The notes beneath the pieces were generated by a model. The model ran no database searches. It saw only the letters and a list, made by a program, of their open reading frames with translations, and had not been told where the DNA came from. A program made the position numbers and the translations under genes. This document shows positions 8,306-17,306 of a stretch of 64,000 bases of DNA, one piece after another; position 1 is the stretch's first letter; every line of letters begins with the position of its first letter. The DNA comes from Paenibacillus silagei (GTDB lineage: Bacteria; Bacillota; Bacilli; Paenibacillales; Paenibacillaceae): assembly GCF_017874735.1 (NCBI RefSeq), contig NZ_JAGGLV010000021.1, positions 1 to 64,000 on the forward strand, in the 5' to 3' direction.

Positions 8306-11290
8306 ATGGTTGAGGAGAAGAAAAAGAAGACCGCAAAACAGCGTCCACCGCGCAGATCCTGGCTCCGCAGGTTCGGTTCAGTTGTGAAGTGGATGTTCAT
8401 ACTCGGTATACTCGGCTGCCTGTTCGCCGGCGGCGCTGTAGCCGGCTACGTCACTTCAATAGTGAAGGACGACCCGGTCCGGCCCGAAGAACTAATCCAG
8501 CAGCAGGTTGGGCTGAACGCCATTACCGGCTTTGCCTATTTCAGTGACGGACAGCCGATCGGCCAGCTCCGCACAGAAGAAGACCGCAGACTTATTGAAT
8601 TCAACGATATTCCGCAGCTTGTGATTGATGCCGTTCTCGCTATAGAGGACAATAATTTCTACAATCATAAAGGGGTGGATTTCAGCGGCACCCTGCGGGC
8701 CGTCAAGCAAAAGGTACTGAATGAATCCGTTCAGACCGGGGGCAGTACCCTGACCCAGCAGCTTGCACGGCGCGTGTTCCTGAACCTGGACCGCACGGAA
8801 GACCGCAAGGTGAAGGAAATCCTGCTCTCCCTGCGGCTGGAACGTTTCTTGTCCAAGCAGGAGATTTTAACGGCTTATTTAAATAAGGTTCCTTTCGGGA
8901 ACGGTTCCAACGGCTATAATGTATTTGGTATCAAGGCCGCCGCCAAAGGTATCTTCGGCCTGGATGATCTGGAGAAGCTGAATGTGGCCCAGGCGGCGTA
9001 TCTCGCCGGCTTGCCGCAGCTCCCTTCCAAGTATTCTGCGTTCAACGGCGTAGGCGAATTCAACGAGACGGCCTTCGGCCGGGCGATGGACCGCCAGAAG
9101 CTGGTCTTACGACGGATGCTGGAGGAGAACAAAATCACCACCTCCCAATACGACGAGGCGCTGCTCTTCGACATCAAGAGCTCTCTTGCACCGCATACGA
9201 AGAAGGCCTATGCCACCTTCCCTTATCTCATGATGGAGACCGAACGCAAAGCGTCCGAGATCCTGCTAAAGCTGAACCAGGGCACGGCAGATAAAGCGGC
9301 CACTGCTGCCGATTCCGCCCAGCTGCTGGAGGAAGCCCGCCAGCAGCTGATGACCGGCGGCTACCGGGTGTACACCACCATAGACAAGAAAGTGTACAGT
9401 GCGATGCACAGTGTCTCGGATGACAGCAGCAATTTCACCAAGGACAGCAAGGCTAGAGGCAAGGAACAGACAGCCGGCATGATGATCAACAATAAGACCG
9501 GCGCGATTCTCGGCATGATCGAAGGGCGCGATTTCAACATCGAGCAGATGAACTATGCCACCCAGATGATCCGCCAGCCCGGCTCTACCATGAAGCCGAT
9601 TGCAGCGTACCTGCCTGCACTGGATGCAGGGCTCATTCAGCCTGCCGGCATTCTGGATGATGCGCCGATTGTCATGAAGGACGGGGGCAAAGGCTACCAC
9701 ATTCCCAAGAATGCCAACAACCGTTATCAGGGTCTGGTTACCGCCCGGTATGCCCTGAACAAATCCCTGAACCTTCCCGCCTTGAAGCTGTTCAACGACA
9801 AGGTGGGAATTGAGAAGGCCTGGGCCTTCTCCAAGAAGCTGGGGATTACCACCATCCAGGACAATGACTATAGCGCTCAGACCGGGGTTATCGGGGGGCT
9901 GCGTTACGGGGTATCCGTGGAAGAGCTGACTAATGCTTATTCCTCCATCGGTAACGGCGGTGCCTTCAATGATGCTTATATGATCGAGAAGATCGTGGAC
10001 AGTCAGGGCAAAATCGTCTACCAGCATAAAGTTAACCCGGAACAGGTCTTCTCCAAGCAGACCGCTTATCTGATGACGGATATGCTGCGTACCGTAATTA
10101 CTGACGGAACAGCAACTACAGTGAAGAGGAACTACAAGCATTTCAAGGAAGTTCCAATTGTCGGCAAAACCGGTTCCACCCAGAACTACGGGGATGTCTG
10201 GTTCATGGGCTATTCCCCGGATGTCACCCTTGGAATTTGGGTGGGCTACAAAGAGCAGGTCAATACCCTTCAGGGGGATACGCAGAAGCGTCAGGCGCAG
10301 ACCCTGTGGACCAAGGTAATGAATACAGTGATTGACAAGCGTCCCGAACTGTTCACCACGAAGGAATTCGCCCAGCCGGAAGGCATCGTCAAGGCAACAG
10401 TCTCGGCATACAGCGGCAAGAAGCCTTCCAAGCTGACGGATAGATTCACAACGGATCTGTTCAACGCGAAATTTGTTCCTAAGGAGAGCGATGACGGAAT
10501 CTCCAATGCCAAATACATCACTTATAACGGGGTGAACTACATCCCCCTGGAAGGAACTCCTGAGGATTTCTTGAAGGAGAAGATCGTAGTCAAGCGCGAG
10601 AAGCCGATTCAGGAGCTGGTCAAAGAGCTGCTGGCCGCCTTCCCGGCGATGAAATCGCATGAGTCGCTATCGTACTACATGCCGCAGGATGCCAAAACCG
10701 ACTATCCGACCGAGGTCGATCCGCGGGTCGATGACGGCAACGGGCCAAGCGCTCCCGGTGAAGTCATGGTCTCCTACAGCACAGGCAAGGCTGTAGTTAC
10801 CTTCACTCCAAGCGGTTCGCCGGATGTTGTCGGCTACCGCCTCTACCGTTCCCTGAACGGCGGATCTTTCCAGAAGCAGGCCGTTCTCGCGGCTGGAGAG
10901 AGCACCGTCTTCAGGCCGGGTACTCCGGCAGGTGCTAATGCTAGCTTCTATGTGGCTGCCGTGGACGTAGCCGGACATGAGACTGCTTCCGGCAGTGTGG
11001 CTGGCGGCATTAAGCCTACACCTGAGCCGACACCAACTCCGGAACAGACGCCGGACGCTGAGCCGACACCGGACGCCGGAATCATCCCGGACAGTACAGA
11101 AGACCCTGGCATGATCATTGTTCAGCCGCCTGCTGTGGATACTTCTACTCCATTAGGCGGTACCAATGCTGGCGGCGGGAATGCCGCCGGGAATACCGGC
11201 GGGAAGCCTGCAGGCAATGCCAACGGGAATACGGGCGGGAATGCCGGAGGCAGTACCGCTACTAACGCACCAGGCAACTCCGGACGTTAA
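8306..11290 (+). CDS. Class A penicillin-binding protein (PBP1A family)
   Basis: The 994-aa bifunctional enzyme polymerises and cross-links peptidoglycan at the outer face of the membrane. A basic cytoplasmic tail and a membrane anchor (about 28-50) precede a GT51 transglycosylase domain with catalytic Glu114 in EDNNFYNHKG and the GGSTLTQQLAR motif. The transpeptidase domain has STMK (Ser427 nucleophile), an SLN motif and KTG (621-623). A fibronectin type III-like domain follows near 815-895, then a Pro/Thr/Glu stretch and a Gly/Asn-rich tail. The start follows AAAGGAGG. The low-complexity tail may reach into the wall. Confidence 0.95.
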   Translation: MVEEKKKKTAKQRPPRRSWLRRFGSVVKWMFILGILGCLFAGGAVAGYVTSIVKDDPVRPEELIQQQVGLNAITGFAYFSDGQPIGQLRTEEDRRLIEFNDIPQLVIDAVLAIEDNNFYNHKGVDFSGTLRAVKQKVLNESVQTGGSTLTQQLARRVFLNLDRTEDRKVKEILLSLRLERFLSKQEILTAYLNKVPFGNGSNGYNVFGIKAAAKGIFGLDDLEKLNVAQAAYLAGLPQLPSKYSAFNGVGEFNETAFGRAMDRQKLVLRRMLEENKITTSQYDEALLFDIKSSLAPHTKKAYATFPYLMMETERKASEILLKLNQGTADKAATAADSAQLLEEARQQLMTGGYRVYTTIDKKVYSAMHSVSDDSSNFTKDSKARGKEQTAGMMINNKTGAILGMIEGRDFNIEQMNYATQMIRQPGSTMKPIAAYLPALDAGLIQPAGILDDAPIVMKDGGKGYHIPKNANNRYQGLVTARYALNKSLNLPALKLFNDKVGIEKAWAFSKKLGITTIQDNDYSAQTGVIGGLRYGVSVEELTNAYSSIGNGGAFNDAYMIEKIVDSQGKIVYQHKVNPEQVFSKQTAYLMTDMLRTVITDGTATTVKRNYKHFKEVPIVGKTGSTQNYGDVWFMGYSPDVTLGIWVGYKEQVNTLQGDTQKRQAQTLWTKVMNTVIDKRPELFTTKEFAQPEGIVKATVSAYSGKKPSKLTDRFTTDLFNAKFVPKESDDGISNAKYITYNGVNYIPLEGTPEDFLKEKIVVKREKPIQELVKELLAAFPAMKSHESLSYYMPQDAKTDYPTEVDPRVDDGNGPSAPGEVMVSYSTGKAVVTFTPSGSPDVVGYRLYRSLNGGSFQKQAVLAAGESTVFRPGTPAGANASFYVAAVDVAGHETASGSVAGGIKPTPEPTPTPEQTPDAEPTPDAGIIPDSTEDPGMIIVQPPAVDTSTPLGGTNAGGGNAAGNTGGKPAGNANGNTGGNAGGSTATNAPGNSGR

Positions 11291-11320
11291 GCTCATCAGG
11301 CAGACTTCAGTAAAAGCTTC

Positions 11321-11358
11321 AAAAGCCCGTTCCCCGGGATAAGGGGAACGGGCTTTTT
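11321..11358. terminator. Bidirectional terminator between PBP and acsA
   Basis: A 14-bp stem pairs AAAGCCCGTTCCCC (11322-11335) with GGGGAACGGGCTTT (11343-11356), followed by further T. The mirrored A run gives a T run on the minus strand. Confidence 0.92.
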
Positions 11359-11368
11359 TAAATTCTGC

Positions 11369-13093
11369 CTAGTCTTCGATGGTAGACAGATCGCCTGCTG
11401 GAAGATGCAGCTCCCAGGCCTTCAGTACACGGCGCATAATTTTACCGGACCGGGTCTTGGGCAGCTTATCCTTGAACTCGATTTCGCGCGGTGCAGCATG
11501 GGCAGACAAGCCCGCTTTGACAAATGCCGCGATCTCTTCCTTCAGCTCAGCAGTTGGACTGTATCCATCCCGCAGCGAGATGAACGCCTTGATGATCTCT
11601 CCGCGCATGACATCCGGCTTGCCGATTACCCCTGCCTCCGCGACAGCCGGATGCTCCACCAGCTTGCTCTCGACCTCAAAGGGTCCGATCCGCTCCCCGG
11701 AGGAATTGATCACATCATCAATCCGGCCCTGAAACCAGAAATAACCGTCTTCATCCATGTACGCCGAGTCCCCAGAGATATACCATCCGGGAATCCGGAA
11801 GTATTCCTCGTATTTAGCCTGGTTATTCCACACTTTGGCCATCATAGACGGCCAGGGAGTGCGGATGGCCAGATTACCCATGGAATACGGCGGCAGTACG
11901 TTGCCGCGGTCATCAAGGATAGCTGCTTCAATCCCCGGCAGCGGCCGTCCCATGGAGCCGGGCTTGATGGCCATTCCCGGGTAGTTGCAGATGAGCTGCG
12001 CTCCCGTCTCGGTCATCCACCACGTATCATGAATCCGCTGCTGATAGATTTTATCGCCCCAGCGCACGACCTCCGGGTTCAGCGGCTCGCCGACAGACAG
12101 CACATGACGCAGACTGCTGAGATCGATCCCCTCCAGCGTCTCCTTGCCAGCCCCCATCAGCATCCGGAAAGCCGTGGGCGCACTGTACCATACCGTCACC
12201 CCGAAGCGCTCGATCGTCTTATACCAATCCAGCGGACTGAAGCGGCCTCCCCGGACTACATTGGCTACTCCATTCAGCCAGGGAGCAAAAATTCCGTAAG
12301 AGGTTCCGGTCACCCAACCCGGATCGGCCGTGCACCAGTACACATCATCCGGCCGCAGGTCCAGAACTACCTTGCCTGTATAATAGTGCTGGATCATGGC
12401 TCTCTGCACATGGTAGATGCCTTTGGGCTTCCCGGTGGAGCCGGAGGTATAATGCATAATCAGACCATCCTCCAGGCTCAGCCATTCCGGTTCCAGCTCG
12501 GCGGAGGCATCAGCCATTTCCGCTTCATAGCTCAGCAACCCCGCATCCTCATCAGCAGAGGCTCCGACTACAAAGATATGGCGGAGTCCTGGGAGCTGCT
12601 CCCGCTTCACCCGGTGCAGCAGCTCCGGCGTGGTCACCAGCGCCACCGCTCCGCTGTCCTCCAGACGGTCCTTGACCGCCGTCTCCATGAATGCCTCGAA
12701 CAGCGGACCCGCCACTGCTCCCGTCTTCAGAATGCCAAGCAGGCTGAAATACAGCTCCGGAGTACGCGGCATGAAGATGAACACCCGGTCGCCTTTTCCG
12801 ATTTCGTATTTGCGCAGTACATTACCGAACTTATTCGAGCGTTCCCGCAAGTCAGCGAAGGTGTACCGCTCCTCGCGCACCGCATCGTTGTAGATCAGTG
12901 CCGTAGCAGCCCCCCGCCCCTCTTCGACATGACGGTCTATAGCTTCATGTGCCATATTCACCTTACCGGTCCCATGCCAGGAGAAGCTGCGCTCGACATC
13001 CTCCCACCGGAATTCATCAACTGCCCGGGAATAATCCTCCATATTCGAATGCTGCACCCGGCCCGGTAAAATTTCGCCTTGAACTTGCCCCAT
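11369..13093 (-). CDS. acsA: Acetyl-CoA synthetase
   Basis: The 574-aa AMP-forming ligase activates acetate to acetyl-CoA through acetyl-AMP. It matches B. subtilis AcsA in length and in the motifs YTSGSTGKPKG (phosphate loop), DTWWMTETG, SGDSAYMDEDGYFWFQGR and, near the C-terminus, PKTRSGKIMRR. The Lys of that last motif is the residue acetylated to switch the enzyme off. The divergent neighbour is the acetyltransferase AcuA, which carries out that modification. ATG follows GGGGAGG. A cre-like site in the shared intergenic region suggests CcpA control. Confidence 0.93.
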   Translation of the reverse strand: MGQVQGEILPGRVQHSNMEDYSRAVDEFRWEDVERSFSWHGTGKVNMAHEAIDRHVEEGRGAATALIYNDAVREERYTFADLRERSNKFGNVLRKYEIGKGDRVFIFMPRTPELYFSLLGILKTGAVAGPLFEAFMETAVKDRLEDSGAVALVTTPELLHRVKREQLPGLRHIFVVGASADEDAGLLSYEAEMADASAELEPEWLSLEDGLIMHYTSGSTGKPKGIYHVQRAMIQHYYTGKVVLDLRPDDVYWCTADPGWVTGTSYGIFAPWLNGVANVVRGGRFSPLDWYKTIERFGVTVWYSAPTAFRMLMGAGKETLEGIDLSSLRHVLSVGEPLNPEVVRWGDKIYQQRIHDTWWMTETGAQLICNYPGMAIKPGSMGRPLPGIEAAILDDRGNVLPPYSMGNLAIRTPWPSMMAKVWNNQAKYEEYFRIPGWYISGDSAYMDEDGYFWFQGRIDDVINSSGERIGPFEVESKLVEHPAVAEAGVIGKPDVMRGEIIKAFISLRDGYSPTAELKEEIAAFVKAGLSAHAAPREIEFKDKLPKTRSGKIMRRVLKAWELHLPAGDLSTIED

Positions 13094-13204
13094 TACTCTT
13101 GCCTCCCCTACTGGTTTGCTTTAAGCTTTAAGGGTACCCTCTAATTCTATTAATTCCGTCAATGCTCTAAATGTGAAAATTCCGTGTCGGAATCAGTATA
13201 TCAC

Positions 13205-13218
13205 AGGAAGCGGTTACA
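13205..13218. promoter_or_regulatory. cre-like site between acsA and acuA
   Basis: AGGAAGCGGTTACA matches the catabolite-responsive element consensus TGWAANCGNTNWCA at 12 of 14 positions. It lies in the divergent acsA-acuA intergenic region, which is a known CcpA target in B. subtilis. ccpA itself is 1.5 kb away. Confidence 0.6.
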
Positions 13219-13253
13219 TTCCATATTATAGTGAACCGGAAGGGAGCCCAAGC

Positions 13254-13886
13254 ATGGAGCACCATAAAATCCCTGTATCCCATACCATAGAGCATCAAGG
13301 CCGGCTGATTTCTGTCCGTGGACCCTTATCTCCCGAAACGCTCCAGACCTTAAGCATGCACCGCGATCTGGACGCCTTCCGTAAGCCGCAGGAGCAGCTT
13401 GAAGCCTTGATCGAGATATCTGGCTTGCCCGAAGGGCGCATCGTAGCAGCAGTGGTCTCAGACGTTATCGTGGGCTATGTTACTTTTCATTATCCGGATG
13501 AACTGGAGTTATGGTCTCAGGGCGGGATGGAGGATCTGATTGAGCTGGGAGCCATTGAAGTGGCTGACGAGTATCGCGGAAGCGGGCTTGCGAAGCTGCT
13601 GGTTTCAAGCGCTTTTGAAAAGGGACAACTGGAGAACTGCATCGTATTCACAACCGAATATTATTGGCACTGGGACCTCAAGGGTAGTGGTCTTAATGTA
13701 TGGGAGTACCGCCAGATGATGGAGAAGCTGATGAAGACGGTAGATATGGTGTGGTATGCCACCGATGACCCGGAGATCTGCTCGCATCCGGCGAATTGCC
13801 TCATGGTCCGCATGGGCCAGGATGTGCCGCTGTCCTCCCGCGAGACCTTCGACCGGGTGCGCTTCAGACAGCGGTTTATGTATTAA
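13254..13886 (+). CDS. acuA: AcsA-modifying protein acetyltransferase AcuA
   Basis: The 210-aa GNAT-fold enzyme matches B. subtilis AcuA in length and in long conserved blocks, including GNMEDLIELGAIEV-like, TTEYYWHWDLKG and HPANCLM. In B. subtilis AcuA acetylates the catalytic Lys of AcsA and inactivates it. The frame is open further upstream, but ATG at 13254 behind GGAAGGGAG gives the family length exactly. The usual partners acuB and acuC do not follow; mtnN lies convergently downstream. Divergent transcription from acsA is conserved. Confidence 0.93.
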   Translation: MEHHKIPVSHTIEHQGRLISVRGPLSPETLQTLSMHRDLDAFRKPQEQLEALIEISGLPEGRIVAAVVSDVIVGYVTFHYPDELELWSQGGMEDLIELGAIEVADEYRGSGLAKLLVSSAFEKGQLENCIVFTTEYYWHWDLKGSGLNVWEYRQMMEKLMKTVDMVWYATDDPEICSHPANCLMVRMGQDVPLSSRETFDRVRFRQRFMY

Positions 13887-13907
13887 TTCAGGCGGCCTGC
13901 CTGCAGG

Positions 13908-14603
13908 TTACATAGCCTTAAGCATATGCTCCAGAATGGCATGGGAATGCTGCGAGGCCGTTACGGTGAACTCACTGTAATTCACATGGGCTGAGCCGTC
14001 GGCTTTGTCCGACATTGAACGCACGATTACAAAAGGGATCCCGTTCATATGGCAGACTTGGGCGACCGCCGCACCCTCCATCTCTGCACAGGCCCCGTCC
14101 AGCTGCTCACGCAGCATAGCTACTGACGCCCTGCTGGCAATGAATTGATCCCCGGACAGCACAATGCCTGTTACAGACTTCTGCTTCAGCTCTTGACAGG
14201 CCTCTTCTGCTAACTTCACCAGCAGCGCATCTGCCTCGAAGACGGAGATCTCCTGATACGGAATCACTCCTCTGGCATAACCGAGCGCTGTAGCATCCAT
14301 ATCATGCTGAATGCAGGATGACGAAATAACAATATCCCCGATGTTCAGCTCAGGGTGCAACGCCCCGGCCACACCAGTGAACAGCACCTGCTCCACGCCG
14401 AAGCTGTCCAGCAGAATCTGTGTGGTTACTGCGGCGTTCACCTTCCCTACCCCTGATTTGCAGACTACAGCTGCCTTCCCGAACACTGTCCCTGCATAAA
14501 AGGTAATTCCGGCCTTCACCGTGGTCTGCCGATTCTCCATCTCTTCCAGCAGCAGCTTGATTTCTTCATCCATTGCGCCAATCAGACCCAATACTCCGCT
14601 CAT
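13908..14603 (-). CDS. mtnN: 5'-methylthioadenosine/S-adenosylhomocysteine nucleosidase
   Basis: The 231-aa enzyme splits MTA and SAH into adenine and the thioribose sugar, feeding methionine salvage and clearing SAH. Diagnostic features are GAMDEEI at 9-15 (catalytic Glu), the glycine-rich FTGVAGALHPELNIGDIV block, EMEGAAVAQVC (ribose-binding Glu) and the catalytic Asp in SMSDKAD. The length is normal. ATG is preceded by GAGGGGG. The ccpA terminator separates it from ccpA upstream. Confidence 0.95.
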   Translation of the reverse strand: MSGVLGLIGAMDEEIKLLLEEMENRQTTVKAGITFYAGTVFGKAAVVCKSGVGKVNAAVTTQILLDSFGVEQVLFTGVAGALHPELNIGDIVISSSCIQHDMDATALGYARGVIPYQEISVFEADALLVKLAEEACQELKQKSVTGIVLSGDQFIASRASVAMLREQLDGACAEMEGAAVAQVCHMNGIPFVIVRSMSDKADGSAHVNYSEFTVTASQHSHAILEHMLKAM

Positions 14604-14638
14604 TTCATATCCCCCTCGAACTTTGTGTCCGCAAACAT

Positions 14639-14662
14639 AAAAAGCTCCCGAAGGAGCTTCTT
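14639..14662 (-). terminator. ccpA terminator
   Basis: On the minus strand AGCTCC-TTCG-GGAGCT (14643-14658) is a six-bp UUCG-capped stem extended by A-T pairs and followed by a T run. Confidence 0.85.
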
Positions 14663-14697
14663 AAGAAACCTATGTTCACGAGCTAAACGTACTGAAC

Positions 14698-15708
14698 TTA
14701 TTTGTTGACATGGTTGACAGACAGACGAAGAATGGTCTCATGCGGCAAAATAACCCGCGGATTCTCAACCGTCTCCTTCTTCATCAGCTTCGTCAGCAGT
14801 CTCATCGCTACAGCACCGAGATCATACATCGGCTGTGCTACAGTAGTGAGGAGCGGACGAACCATTGAAGCCATCCGGATGTTGTCCACACTGATAATCG
14901 AGAAGTCATCCGGCACCTTAAGGCCTTCATCCTGAATACTGTGAATGGCGCCAATCGCCATCTCATCGGTAGCAGCAAAGATAGCCGTCGGCTTCTTCTT
15001 CAGACCCAGGAAGTACTTCATGGCTTCGACACCGGATTCGTAACGGTAGTTACCGATGCGTACCAGATCCTCCTGATACTCGATACCTGCCGCCTCCAGC
15101 GCCTTCTTGTAGCCGTGGAAGCGGGCATAGCCGTTCGCAGGGTCCTGCAGCGTACCGCTGATCATTGCGATCTCGCGGTGTCCGTGGCGGATCAGCGTAT
15201 TCACTGCATCAAATGCAGCCGTCTCATGGTCGATATCCACGGAAGGATACGTTCCCTTCTCATCGCGGGTCGCACAGAGCACGATAGGCACAGCAGAGGT
15301 CTGGAACGCCTGAATATGCTCTTCCGTAACGGTTCCGCCCATGAACAGAAGCCCGTCCACCTGCTTCTCGAGCAGTGTGTTAATGACACGAATCTCCTTC
15401 TCTTTACGCTTGTCAGCGTTACAGAGAATAATGTTGTAGTGATACATATTGGCAATATCTTCAATCCCGCGTGCAATTTCCGCAAAAATCGAGTTTGAGA
15501 TATCAGGGATAACAACCCCTACGGTTGTCGTTTTCTTGCTGGCGAGACCTCTCGCCACCGCATTCGGACGATAGCCCAAACGCTCAATCGCTTCAAAAAC
15601 CTTCTTCCGGGTCTGCGGTTTCACGTTGGGGTTATTATTCACAACCCGTGATACCGTAGCCATAGATACGCCTGCTTCTCGAGCTACATCGTAAATGGTT
15701 ACCGTCAA
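14698..15708 (-). CDS. ccpA: Catabolite control protein A
   Basis: The 336-aa LacI/GalR regulator controls carbon catabolite repression and activation when bound to Ser46-phosphorylated HPr. The N-terminal HTH (TIYDVAREAGVSMATVSRVVN) and hinge helix (RPNAVARGLASKKT) are typical, and the core (VGVVIPDISNSIFAEIARGIEDIA, LLFMGG) matches CcpA rather than sugar-specific LacI members. Translation starts at TTG (15706-15708) behind GGAGAGAG. It has its own promoter with a 17-bp spacer. B. subtilis-like aroG (aroA-type DAHP synthase) is not next to it. Confidence 0.95.
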   Translation of the reverse strand: MTVTIYDVAREAGVSMATVSRVVNNNPNVKPQTRKKVFEAIERLGYRPNAVARGLASKKTTTVGVVIPDISNSIFAEIARGIEDIANMYHYNIILCNADKRKEKEIRVINTLLEKQVDGLLFMGGTVTEEHIQAFQTSAVPIVLCATRDEKGTYPSVDIDHETAAFDAVNTLIRHGHREIAMISGTLQDPANGYARFHGYKKALEAAGIEYQEDLVRIGNYRYESGVEAMKYFLGLKKKPTAIFAATDEMAIGAIHSIQDEGLKVPDDFSIISVDNIRMASMVRPLLTTVAQPMYDLGAVAMRLLTKLMKKETVENPRVILPHETILRLSVNHVNK

Positions 15709-15756
15709 ATTACTCTCTCCATTGCGATAAATTTTATCGTTCGACTAATTAAAATT

Positions 15757-15785
15757 ATGATACGACACTTTGTACAATTGTGCAA
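15757..15785 (-). promoter_or_regulatory. Sigma-A promoter of ccpA
   Basis: On the minus strand TTGCAC (15780-15785) and TATCAT (15757-15762) are 17 bp apart, about 50 bp ahead of the TTG start. The remaining sequence up to 16026 is T-rich and shows no gene. Confidence 0.75.
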
Positions 15786-16026
15786 TGATAACGCTTCATT
15801 TTCCTTTCAAAATTTCTTTCAAAGGTTGAAACGCCAGTCCTGGCGCGGCTTTGACGCCTTCCGCCAATTCCTGATCCTCCAATAGCTTCCAGTGGAAAGC
15901 CCTTAAAATTTCAAGAATTCTGTATGCTTTCTCTATCGTATCAAAAAGCGCGTGAAAAATCCAACATTCGTTGAAAGTTTTTCATTGTTTTTGCAGACTT
16001 TTTTTCAAAATGTCAAAAAATGCTCT

Positions 16027-16482
16027 TTATTTGGCACTTTCTGCCGAATGAGCCGTCAACTGGGAGAGCCGCAGGCCGATCTCTTCCATCCACTTCTTGT
16101 CGGACAAATCCGCCGCCGTGCGGTATACATCCAGCAGCAGATCAATCCGGCTCTGCATAGCCTTGCGGATAGCCTCCTCCAATTCCGGCAAGCCGCCGGC
16201 AAACAAGCCCGCAGCAAAGGTATCCTTCAGCACACTGGCCCACTCATTACGGTCCGCAAAGGACAGATGCAGCTTGCCCGCAGGGCGCTCTCCAAGCTCC
16301 CGGATCAGCAGGCCCAGGTCACGCTTAATAACCGGCAAGGGCTCATAACGGGCGCATTGCCCGCAGGTATATACAGGGACATTAGTAATTTTGATCTTCG
16401 CACTATAAATCAGCGTGTGCATATGTATGGTCATGATCCCGCCGCAGCCACAAGACTTCTTCATTAATTGTTCCTTATACAT
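16027..16482 (-). CDS. Hypothetical protein with Cys-rich N-terminus (zinc ribbon-like)
   Basis: The protein (about 151 aa) carries Cys residues in a C-G-C-G-G cluster near the N-terminus and a CGQCARYE knuckle some 30 residues later. This pattern suggests a zinc ribbon of the YgiT type. The C-terminal two thirds is helical and charged. The frame opens with GTG at 16491, but ATG at 16480-16482 lies at the right distance from GAGGTG. It is not part of an obvious operon and its function is unknown to me. Confidence 0.65.
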   Translation of the reverse strand: MYKEQLMKKSCGCGGIMTIHMHTLIYSAKIKITNVPVYTCGQCARYEPLPVIKRDLGLLIRELGERPAGKLHLSFADRNEWASVLKDTFAAGLFAGGLPELEEAIRKAMQSRIDLLLDVYRTAADLSDKKWMEEIGLRLSQLTAHSAESAK

Positions 16483-16696
16483 CTCCCACACCTCAGAATG
16501 ATCTTTTAAAAACGCATAGCTTTGCCTTTTCCCTCTCTAGTATTCGACTTCATCCCCCTGAATCCCTGCAAGTTTGCATATCATGTTTTAATTGGCAATT
16601 GTCGTAGGAATTTCCATACCGAAAAGTGACTTCAACTCTCTCTTTTGATAGAATGACATAGATATCAGGAAGTTAAGCCGAAGGGAGCTGTACAGA

Positions 16697-17221
16697 ATGA
16701 GACTGTCTGGTAAAAAAGTCATTGCGCTGGTGGACGATGAATTTGAAGACCTTGAGCTGTGGTATCCCGTATACCGCGTGCGTGAGGAAGGGGCCGAGGT
16801 ACATCTGGCAGGCCTTGAGAAGGGCAAGACGTATGTAGGCAAATATGGTGTACCCGCCACGGCTGAATACAGCTGGGACGAGCTGAAGGCTGCCGATTAT
16901 GACGGCATCCTCGTTCCCGGAGGCTGGGCACCCGACAAAATCCGCCGGTACAGCGCAGTGCTGAAGCTGGTGCAGGATTTCAATACTGCCAAGAAGCCGA
17001 TTGGCCAGATCTGCCATGCCGGATGGGTCTTAATCTCCGCCAAAATTCTCGAAGGTGTAACGGTCACCTCCACGCCGGGCATCCGTGACGATATGGAGAA
17101 CGCCGGAGCCATCTGGAAGGACGAGCCGCTCGTCCAGGACGGACACATCATCTCCGCCCGCCGCCCGCCGGATCTGCCGCCTTACGGCAAAGCGTTCTGC
17201 GATGCGCTGGCCGGTGAGTAG
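16697..17221 (+). CDS. DJ-1/PfpI family protein
   Basis: The 174-aa protein has the DJ-1/PfpI fold. The acidic elbow partner (DDEFEDLE) sits near residues 14-21 and the nucleophile elbow GQICHAGW supplies the reactive Cys with adjacent His. Bacterial members of this PfpI-like group are annotated as intracellular proteases or as protein/nucleotide deglycases active on glyoxal adducts; the specific activity cannot be settled from sequence. ATG follows AAGGGAG. It is a single gene with a strong hairpin downstream. Confidence 0.88.
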   Translation: MRLSGKKVIALVDDEFEDLELWYPVYRVREEGAEVHLAGLEKGKTYVGKYGVPATAEYSWDELKAADYDGILVPGGWAPDKIRRYSAVLKLVQDFNTAKKPIGQICHAGWVLISAKILEGVTVTSTPGIRDDMENAGAIWKDEPLVQDGHIISARRPPDLPPYGKAFCDALAGE

Positions 17222-17246
17222 CAGGCAACATGAGATCTGTTATAAA

Positions 17247-17294
17247 CAACAAGCCCTGCCCTGTCGTCTGACAGGGTTCAGGGCTTGTTGCCGC
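17247..17294. terminator. Strong hairpin between the PfpI gene and the anti-sigma gene
   Basis: CAACAAGCCCTG (17247-17258) pairs perfectly with CAGGGCTTGTTG (17279-17290), with an inner CCCTGTC/GACAGGG stem. The T runs on both sides are modest, so it may serve both convergent genes. Confidence 0.75.
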
Positions 17295-17306
17295 TTTTAA
17301 AGGAGA

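Noticed and set aside
15785..15799. cre-like palindrome ATGATAACGCTTCAT near the ccpA -35 box
   Set aside because: Several mismatches to the cre consensus (about 10 of 14 positions, counting free positions), and the spacing around the CG core is off; kept out of the feature list.
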